From CAZAMT01 sp964486145 (GTDB taxonomy: Bacteria > Bacteroidota > Bacteroidia > Bacteroidales > JAAAOM01): a stretch of DNA of 12,086 bases. The notes beneath the pieces are model-generated. The model saw only the letters and a program-made list of their open reading frames with translations, did not search any database and was not told the origin of the DNA. Every line of letters starts with the position of its first letter. The first letter of the stretch is position 1. The stretch is from NCBI GenBank assembly GCA_964486145.1, contig CAZAMT010000112.1, forward strand, positions 1 to 12,086. The letters run 5' to 3'. A program made the position numbers and the translations under genes. Positions 7,180 to 12,086 of the stretch are shown piece after piece.

Positions 7180-7187
7180 TACATTTG
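7180..7187 (+). promoter_or_regulatory. -7 promoter box of rplS
   Basis: TACATTTG is a perfect TAnnTTTG box, followed by GCG as in many housekeeping promoters of this phylum. Transcription would start near 7194. That is downstream of the ATG at 7177, so this earlier ATG cannot be the start of an mRNA made from this promoter. Confidence 0.55.
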
Positions 7188-7230
7188 CGCTCTGTTAAAA
7201 AATGGTAAGAATATATTAAATATTTCAGAA

Positions 7231-7593
7231 ATGAATTTAATGAATTTTGTAGAAAGTGAATTTGCTGTAAATGCTGATTACCCTGAGTTTAATAGTGGTG
7301 ACACAATTACAGTTCATTATAAAATCAGGGAAGGTAATAAAGAACGTGTTCAGCAGTATAGAGGTGTTGTCTTGCAAAAACGTGGTTCAGGGCCTGCTGC
7401 AACTTTTACTGTTCGAAAAATGTCTGGTAATGTTGGTGTTGAAAGAATATTTCCTTTGGCATCACCGTTTATTGAAAAGATTGACATAAATAAAAAAGGA
7501 CGTGTACGCAGGGCAAAAATATTTTACCTTCGCGGTCTTACAGGTAAAAAAGCAAGGATTCAGGAAAAAAGATTTATTTCTACAAAAGAGTAA
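7231..7593 (+). CDS. rplS: 50S ribosomal protein L19
   Basis: The 120-residue protein is ribosomal protein L19, which sits at the interface of the 30S and 50S subunits. Diagnostic blocks are FNSGDTITVHYKIREGNKER, QQYRGVVLQKRGSG, TFTVRKMSGNVGVERIFPL, SPFIEKIDI and VRRAKIFYLRGLTGKKARI, in the family order, and the length is normal. I place the start at ATG 7231 (MNLMNFVESEF), which matches the family's N terminus. An in-frame ATG at 7177 would add 18 unrelated residues and lies across the promoter box at 7180-7187. A second in-frame ATG at 7240 is possible but would remove conserved-position residues. It ends just before a strong terminator and is convergent with the AsmA gene. It appears monocistronic here rather than in the rpsP-rimM-trmD-rplS operon known from Proteobacteria. 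Confidence 0.97.
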   Translation: MNLMNFVESEFAVNADYPEFNSGDTITVHYKIREGNKERVQQYRGVVLQKRGSGPAATFTVRKMSGNVGVERIFPLASPFIEKIDINKKGRVRRAKIFYLRGLTGKKARIQEKRFISTKE

Positions 7594-7611
7594 TAAGAAA
7601 CAGGAAGAACC

Positions 7612-7640
7612 AAAAAAACCCGCTTTTGGCGGGTTTTTTT
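7612..7640. terminator. Bidirectional intrinsic terminator between rplS and the AsmA gene
   Basis: A 12-bp stem pairs AAAAAAACCCGC (7612-7623) with GCGGGTTTTTTT (7629-7640) around loop TTTTG. The GC core CCCGC/GCGGG is flanked by an A-run on one side and a T-run on the other, so both transcripts would form a hairpin followed by U residues. Its place between two convergent stops (7593 and 7666) fits a shared terminator. Confidence 0.9.
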
Positions 7641-7665
7641 ATGTTCACATTTTTGGGTGAAGCTT

Positions 7666-10458
7666 TTACTTTAAACGATCTGCTTCTTTTTGGGCTCGTT
7701 CCAAAATTGCTTCAGCTTTTTTATCAGCCTCATCCTCAATTTTTTCTGCTTTTTCTTCTCCTTCTTTTCGCATTTTTTTAGCAACAGGTTCGGCTGCTCT
7801 TTTTGCAATTGGATTTTTAGCTTCATTCAGAACCTGTTCGGCTCTTTTGTCAGCTTCCTCTCTTACCTTATCTGCTGCAACCTTTGCCGCGGCCCTTACT
7901 TTTTCAGCTTCATCTTCAGCTTGTTCAAGAATTTTCTCAGCTTGTTTACTTGCTTGTACTTTTACCTCTTCCTTTTTCTTTTCCAATTCTTGTTTTGCTT
8001 CATCAATGGCTCTTTCTTTTACAGCTTCCAAAGACCCCGACACGTTGCTTTTTATATTTGGCTTAATACTCGGGTCAGTAAAAGTTCCACCTACATCCAC
8101 AGCCAGATTTAATTGATCTCCCGGATCTATTGATAAGCCTGAAGCATTTGCTGATGATACCAGGTTATTTACCGTAGATGATCCCATGATACCACCAGGT
8201 AAAACAAGGTTCATATCGTAATTCAATGTTCCGTCAATTCCCTGATCACCCGATACAATCATGTCAATGTTGCCAAAACTAATATCAAAAGGATCAACGT
8301 AAACCCGGCCATTTCTAATTTCAAAGCTAAGATCCAGATCATTTATTTTGGTTCCTTCAAAATCTTTCGTAAGACTTAACACCTGGGTTAATTTATTGAG
8401 TGTTTTCGACTGTGTAATTTCCACAATGTTTGATGACAGGCTGCCTTTTCCTACCATTGAATTTAAAACAGGCATCATAGTAGAATTAAGAAAGCTGGTA
8501 AATTCAACACCCATTGAAACATTTCCCCGAAGGTTCTTAGCTATGGGGGCCAGTTGCTCAACCGTATTGAAGGCATAATATGTTGCTGGTATATTGAAAC
8601 CACTGATATTCAGACCAAAATCAACTAGTGGAGCACTCAAGTCCTGAGTATTGTATTCACCGTTCATCACCATGGAACCTTCGAGCATGTTCATTTTAAA
8701 TCCATCAAGTAAAATACGCTGGTTAGAAATTTTTATGGTGCCTTCGGCATTATCAATTTCAATGTTGTCATAGATGATTTTATCAAGTTCCGAATACAAG
8801 GTCACGTCAATGTTTTTAGGTACCTCTACCACTTCCAGGGGTGTAGATGTGGTATCTTCTACTATCGGATCTTCTTCTGCATCAGCCATTAATTCATTTA
8901 AATGAAGCATGCTGGATGTAAAAAAGAAACTTCCTTGCAGGTCTTCATCCTCCTGGAATGTATACGGAATAAAATTTTCGAGTTTTCCTGTAAATTGAAA
9001 ATCACTTCGTCCCAACCCGGCATTAAGTGCCGCTATTTCAACAAATTTTGGTGAAAAATTAATTTCAGCATGGGTCATCGAAAATTTTTGAGGGATATCA
9101 GGACTTTCGTAGACAAGATTATCAACCACCACTTTCCCGTCTGCCTTAAAATCTTCATACCTTTCTTCTTCAATCATTGACATGGTACCCATCATATCAA
9201 AGTTTGCAATAATTACACCTGATGCATTCACATTTTCCATAGGCACAGCATCTGCCAGGCTTGAAATATCAAATCTACTGCTGAACTTACCATTGATGTT
9301 TAAATCACTGACAGGATGATGAAAATTCATTACCAGATCAACCGGGTTGTCGGCAATTTCAAAGTGAAACTGGTTGATATCTACAGTTGTATTATCGTTG
9401 TCAACACCATCGACAAATGCATTTACATTGATGTTTATATTATCTACTGACTCAGGAAGATCCGGATATTTGAACATAGCATCGTTCACAGCTAATTCAA
9501 GACCAACATTGGGCATGATGGTTTCAGAATATTTTCCTTTTATATATCCATCCAGTTTAAGGTTTCCTTTAGTTTGCACTGATTCAAAATCTTTTTTATA
9601 GATGGCTGGTACCAGTGAAAGCAGTGTTTTGAAACTTGTTTCTTTGGTGTAATACGTCAAATCAAAATCCATTGGTTGATCCTCAGGCATTAAAAAAACA
9701 CCATCAATCCCCAGGGTGAGGTTATTTATTGAAAATTCATTCTCGTTTAGCGTAAACTCATTTTTCTCCAGGTCGGCATCAATGGCCATATCAATATTTA
9801 AAACTGCTTTGTTGAGGTATGGTATACCCCCCATCAGGAAACTCAATTCGTTTGTTGTTGAATTGATTTCGAGGGTGGTAAAGTCTTTCGCGAAATTTCC
9901 TGTAAGTATAAAATCGAAATCAGAAAGGCTTGCTGACATGTTTGCTTCAGCATCCGTATATGATACAAATGCATCAATAATTTCAAACTTTTTTAATTCT
10001 ATCTCTATATCCGGGATTTCTGTTGCACTCGTATCTGGTATATCTTCTTCCGGTACTTCATCTGCAACTACAATATCCCAGTTGGCTTTTCCGTTTTCAA
10101 GAATTTTTGCATTCATTTTCGGATTATCTAAAATAATGGCCTTTATTCGAATGTTTTCAGCATTAATGGCACTTATGGCATCAACGGTAACGGTAAAGGA
10201 TTTAAATGCAACCAGGGTATCCTTCTCAAACTCCTCTATTCCGGTTACACTTAAATCGTTTAATTCAACGGTTAAGTTTGGAAAATGCTTTAAAAAGGAC
10301 AGTGATAAATCAGCGAATTCAACTTTTGCATTAACGCTTTCATTAATTTTTATTTTAGCGATTTCCATAATCTTACCTTTGAAAGCGAAAGGAAGGATTA
10401 ACAACGCCAGAAAAATTATCAAAATGATAATTCCCAAGACCTTTAACAGTGTTTTCAT
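7666..10458 (-). CDS. AsmA-family envelope protein with C-terminal hendecad coiled coil
   Basis: The 930-residue protein has an N-terminal membrane anchor (about 3-25, VLGIIILIIFLALLILPF). A family-typical AsmA start follows, with NAKVEFADLSLSFLKHFPNL and later ILDNPKMNAKILENGKANWDIV. The long middle (about 150-800) is rich in short beta strands, as in AsmA/YhdP/Tam-type bridge proteins, and includes an AsmA C-terminal block around FGLNISGFNIPATYYAFNTV and a DLDLSFEIRNGRVYVDPFDISFG segment. Acidic, Pro/Thr-rich linkers occur at VADEVPEEDIPDTSATEIP and VEDTTSTPLEVVEVP. Residues about 809-930 form a charged coiled coil of 11-residue repeats. The protein is probably inner-membrane anchored with its bulk in the periplasm; family members are linked to phospholipid or outer-membrane homeostasis. 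It is alone on its strand and shares a terminator with rplS. Family is confident; function in this organism is inferred. Confidence 0.88.
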   Translation of the reverse strand: MKTLLKVLGIIILIIFLALLILPFAFKGKIMEIAKIKINESVNAKVEFADLSLSFLKHFPNLTVELNDLSVTGIEEFEKDTLVAFKSFTVTVDAISAINAENIRIKAIILDNPKMNAKILENGKANWDIVVADEVPEEDIPDTSATEIPDIEIELKKFEIIDAFVSYTDAEANMSASLSDFDFILTGNFAKDFTTLEINSTTNELSFLMGGIPYLNKAVLNIDMAIDADLEKNEFTLNENEFSINNLTLGIDGVFLMPEDQPMDFDLTYYTKETSFKTLLSLVPAIYKKDFESVQTKGNLKLDGYIKGKYSETIMPNVGLELAVNDAMFKYPDLPESVDNININVNAFVDGVDNDNTTVDINQFHFEIADNPVDLVMNFHHPVSDLNINGKFSSRFDISSLADAVPMENVNASGVIIANFDMMGTMSMIEEERYEDFKADGKVVVDNLVYESPDIPQKFSMTHAEINFSPKFVEIAALNAGLGRSDFQFTGKLENFIPYTFQEDEDLQGSFFFTSSMLHLNELMADAEEDPIVEDTTSTPLEVVEVPKNIDVTLYSELDKIIYDNIEIDNAEGTIKISNQRILLDGFKMNMLEGSMVMNGEYNTQDLSAPLVDFGLNISGFNIPATYYAFNTVEQLAPIAKNLRGNVSMGVEFTSFLNSTMMPVLNSMVGKGSLSSNIVEITQSKTLNKLTQVLSLTKDFEGTKINDLDLSFEIRNGRVYVDPFDISFGNIDMIVSGDQGIDGTLNYDMNLVLPGGIMGSSTVNNLVSSANASGLSIDPGDQLNLAVDVGGTFTDPSIKPNIKSNVSGSLEAVKERAIDEAKQELEKKKEEVKVQASKQAEKILEQAEDEAEKVRAAAKVAADKVREEADKRAEQVLNEAKNPIAKRAAEPVAKKMRKEGEEKAEKIEDEADKKAEAILERAQKEADRLK
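7669..8034 (-). repeat. Hendecad (11-residue) repeats coding the AsmA tail
   Basis: The tail of the AsmA protein (about residues 809-930) falls into 11-residue units such as AEKILEQAEDE, AEKVRAAAKVA, ADKVREEADKR and AEQVLNEAKNP, resuming as AEKIEDEADKK and AEAILERAQKE. Each unit starts Ala-acidic/Lys and has hydrophobic residues on one face. At DNA level the repeats are diverged 33-base units, so they are old rather than freshly expanded. Confidence 0.75.
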
Positions 10459-10753
10459 AGTATAATTATTAATTTGTTACTATCTTTATTTATTGAAATA
10501 TATGCTTCAATTCAAATTTTAATCATCAACCGTGTAACCTTACTTCGTTTCAATCAATTGTCTGTTGTTAACTTTCCAATGGCGGAAATGTTTTGAATAC
10601 TAAGTTAACAAGTTTTTTAGCCGGAATGTTAAGCTATCTTAAAAACTGTCATATGAAATTATAAAATTTACGAATAATCAAAGATGCAAATTCAAATCGG
10701 GTTTAATACGATTAATAACTGATTTTATTTGATATAAGTTACAAAAAAAGACG
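10459..10753. other. Divergent intergenic region upstream of the AsmA gene and the micro-ORFs
   Basis: This 295-base AT-rich stretch should hold the AsmA promoter (minus strand) and a plus-strand promoter for the micro-ORF/NmrA unit. It contains a 10-bp inverted repeat at 10565-10574 and 10602-10611. TTTATTTG (10723-10730) is a seven-of-eight match to TAnnTTTG about 24 bases before the ATG at 10754. No RNA gene or convincing coding frame is visible. Confidence 0.35.
10565..10611. repeat. 10-bp inverted repeat TTGTTAACTT ... AAGTTAACAA
   Basis: The arms at 10565-10574 and 10602-10611 are perfect reverse complements separated by 27 bases, and each contains the palindrome GTTAAC. A GTTTTTT follows on the plus strand, but no plus-strand gene ends nearby, so a terminator role is unlikely. 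A pair of protein-binding sites in the shared upstream region is the better reading. Confidence 0.35.
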
Positions 10754-10891
10754 ATGGATACGATAAAAATGGCTTTTAATGATATTGGAAGTGTTGCATT
10801 CCATGTAAATGGTTGCCTTGATTGTCGCACTGAGGGTGTTGAGGATGATATTGAAGCACAAAATATTGTTACAGGTGAACTTGCAACATGA
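10754..10891 (+). CDS. Unrecognised 45-residue ORF at the head of the NmrA unit
   Basis: The frame begins MDTIKMAFNDIGSVAFHVNG, has a Cys-x-x-Cys (CLDC, residues 21-24) and an acidic stretch EGVEDDIEAQ, and ends with TGA at 10889-10891. I do not recognise a family. A purine run (AAAAAAAGACG) precedes the ATG. Its stop overlaps the start of the next ORF as ATGA, and that ORF in turn overlaps the NmrA gene start, suggesting coupled translation. Alternatives are a frameshifted 84-residue protein (the two ORFs joined by a -1 shift at ACATGA), a decayed gene, or non-coding leader. No signal peptide or membrane segment is visible. Confidence 0.35.
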   Translation: MDTIKMAFNDIGSVAFHVNGCLDCRTEGVEDDIEAQNIVTGELAT

Positions 10892-11007
10892 AAGAATCAT
10901 TGATTACAGAAGTTTTGTTAACTGAATCCGGAGGAATAAATGTTAACTTTGACAGCTCACAGGATCATTCAGCAGGAATGAAAGGTACATTGTTAAATTA
11001 TGAATAA
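10888..11007 (+). CDS. Unrecognised 39-residue ORF overlapping the NmrA gene start
   Basis: The frame starts MKESLITEVLLTESGGINVN and ends TAA at 11005-11007, after NYE. It overlaps the preceding ORF by four bases (ATGA) and the NmrA ATG (11000) by eight bases. It is hydrophilic, has no Cys, and I do not recognise it. A GGAGGA sequence inside it (10929-10934) precedes another ATG (10939) that opens only 13 codons. If real, it may serve as a leader whose translation delivers ribosomes to the NmrA start. It may also be the second half of a frameshifted gene with the ORF upstream. Confidence 0.3.
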   Translation: MKESLITEVLLTESGGINVNFDSSQDHSAGMKGTLLNYE

Positions 11008-11881
11008 AAGTAAAAATATACTGATAACCGGAGCAACCGGAAATGTTGGGTATGAAACAGTTCGTGCATTGCAAACGCAAAGCAAGGATCATCAAATCAT
11101 CGGTGGTACCGTAAATCCTGACAAGGCTAAGAAAAAGTTTTCTGGTTTTGATAATATAATATTCCGAAAGCTTGATTTCACTGATTCTACTACATTTGAA
11201 GAGGCATTGGATGAAATTGGAATTGTTTTTTTGCTGCGGCCACCGCAATTGGCAGATGTTTCAAAATATTTTGAGCCTTTCGTAGATGCAATGATTCGAA
11301 AGAACATACAAAACATTGTTTTTCTTTCAGTTCAAGGTGCTGAAAATAAAAAAACAATACCCCACCATAAAATTGAAAATCTCATACGAAGCAAGGACCT
11401 GGAATATGTTTTTTTAAGGCCTGGTTACTTCATGCAAAATCTTACAACCACGCTTATTCATGAAATCAAAACGAAAAACAAAATTTTTATACCTGGCGGG
11501 AACGTAAAGTTTCAATGGGTTGATGCCAGAGACATTGGACTTGTAGCAGCTCATGTTCTTGTTGACCCCGATTCATATAAAAATGAAGCCCTGGAAATAA
11601 CCGGTTCCGAATTTATTGGTTTTCAAGAAGTAGCTGATTTACTTACTGAAAAAATAGGACGTACCATTGAATATGAAAGCCCGAATCTACTTAAGTTTTA
11701 TGTTGCAAAACGCAGGCAGGGAGTTTCCAATGCCATGATTTTGGTAATGATCATGCTTCATTATTTACCCCGGTTTCAAAAAAATGAACCCTGGTTTACT
11801 GAAACAGTTAATAGTATTACAGGACGCGACCCGAATACATTAAATCAGTTTATTGAAAGAGAAATTCACAAGTTTATTTAA
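11000..11881 (+). CDS. NmrA-like NAD(P)-binding atypical SDR protein
   Basis: The 293-residue protein is an atypical short-chain dehydrogenase/reductase of the NmrA type. Residues 7-17 (ILITGATGNVG) form the first beta strand and the Gly-rich dinucleotide loop GxxGxxG (G11, G14, G17). Further family blocks are FLLRPPQLAD, NIVFLSVQGAE, HHKIENLIRSKDLEYVFLRPGYFMQNL, a VDARDIGLVAAHVL helix and ITGSEFIGFQEVADLLTEKIGR. The catalytic YxxxK of classical SDRs is replaced by the HHKIE region, usual for NmrA-like members, which act as NAD(P)H-dependent reductases (azoreductase/quinone type) or redox sensors. The substrate cannot be told. It is cytoplasmic, with no signal peptide. Its ATG lies inside the end of the 39-residue ORF, so translation may be coupled. 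The stop is TAA at 11879-11881. Confidence 0.9.
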   Translation: MNKSKNILITGATGNVGYETVRALQTQSKDHQIIGGTVNPDKAKKKFSGFDNIIFRKLDFTDSTTFEEALDEIGIVFLLRPPQLADVSKYFEPFVDAMIRKNIQNIVFLSVQGAENKKTIPHHKIENLIRSKDLEYVFLRPGYFMQNLTTTLIHEIKTKNKIFIPGGNVKFQWVDARDIGLVAAHVLVDPDSYKNEALEITGSEFIGFQEVADLLTEKIGRTIEYESPNLLKFYVAKRRQGVSNAMILVMIMLHYLPRFQKNEPWFTETVNSITGRDPNTLNQFIEREIHKFI

Positions 11882-11951
11882 TACCAGCAATCCATGTCGT
11901 GAAAAGTAAAAACAACTGTTTTAATAAAAAGAGGAGCGTAGGGGCTGGTAT
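11881..11951. repeat. 8-bp inverted repeat ATACCAGC ... GCTGGTAT after the NmrA gene
   Basis: ATACCAGC (11881-11888) and GCTGGTAT (11944-11951) are exact reverse complements with a 55-base loop. They lie in the short region between the convergent NmrA gene and the partial minus-strand gene. No T-run follows directly, so this is a poor terminator. Confidence 0.25.
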
Positions 11952-11979
11952 TGCTGCTGCCATCAAATTTTGATTTTTT

Positions 11980-12086
11980 TTATTTCAAAGGCGTAGGTAT
12001 CTCGTATACCATTCCACCAAGAATGACACAACAGCAGCCGATCGATGTAATCGCTACCGGTATTATTTTATTTTCGGTTGTTCCTG
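11980..12086 (-). CDS. C-terminal end of a probable membrane protein (partial, runs off the window)
   Basis: On the minus strand a frame is open from the window edge to a TAA at 11980-11982, giving 34 residues. These contain a hydrophobic stretch VAITSIGCCCVILGGMVYEI and end PTPLK. A membrane helix followed by a short tail is the simplest reading. The codons look like coding sequence, but the piece is too short to name a family and the start lies beyond the window. It would be convergent with the NmrA gene, about 98 bases away. Confidence 0.4.
   Translation of the reverse strand, partial: GTTENKIIPVAITSIGCCCVILGGMVYEIPTPLK

Noticed and set aside
7690..8112. Long plus-strand reading frame rich in Phe, Ser and Leu opposite the AsmA tail
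   Set aside because: It is the antisense shadow of the Lys/Glu/Ala-rich coiled-coil codons and has no coding signature of its own.
9716..10465. 249-codon plus-strand frame opposite the AsmA N terminus
   Set aside because: Low-complexity Ser/Ile/Phe composition and complete overlap with a confident minus-strand gene show it is a shadow frame.
10929..10980. GGAGGAATAAATG, a strong SD-like start inside the 39-residue ORF
   Set aside because: The frame it opens is only 13 codons long, and SD strength is a poor guide in this phylum.
1..12086. CRISPR array, tRNA/rRNA, insertion sequence, integrase or defence cassette
   Set aside because: No regularly spaced direct repeats, cloverleaf-like sequence, transposase motifs or known defence domains were found on either strand.

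Overview
The window reads as chromosomal DNA from a Bacteroidota species. The evidence is an AT-rich composition, weak or absent Shine-Dalgarno sequences, and promoter boxes of the Bacteroidota form TAnnTTTG (clear at 5466-5473 and 7180-7187). The protein families and wording of ribosomal protein L19, the C69 dipeptidase, the CxxC-AraC regulator and the AsmA protein also fit. A marine or gut relative in the Marinilabiliales/Bacteroidales direction is only a guess from overall protein style.

Layout. (1) 13-3257, all on the minus strand: a two-domain GT4 glycosyltransferase, a 39-residue lysine-rich peptide gene, the decayed 3' end of a sensor histidine kinase, and a small cupin protein. (2) 3582-4739, plus strand: an AI-2E/PerM-type membrane protein, convergent with (3) 4754-5314, minus strand: an AraC-type regulator with an N-terminal CxxC ferredoxin-like domain. 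(4) 5497-7131, plus strand: a secreted C69 dipeptidase, then rplS (start best placed at 7231) with its own promoter and a strong two-way terminator at 7612-7640. (5) 7666-10458, minus strand: a large AsmA-family envelope protein with a hendecad coiled-coil tail, convergent with rplS and sharing that terminator. (6) 10754-11881, plus strand: two unrecognised tiny ORFs, each overlapping the next gene by a few bases, leading into an NmrA-like NAD(P)-binding protein. (7) 11980 to the window end, minus strand: the probable C-terminal end of a membrane protein.

The genes do not form one obvious pathway. Most are single transcription units of general functions: envelope glycan synthesis, envelope homeostasis, peptide degradation and translation. 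I see no CRISPR array, integrase, transposase, tRNA, rRNA or recognisable defence cassette. The parts least explained by known families are the micro-ORF chain at 10754-11007, the kinase remnant with its unusual junction at 2494-2810, and the tail of the AsmA protein. I do not see convincing evidence for a new multi-gene system.
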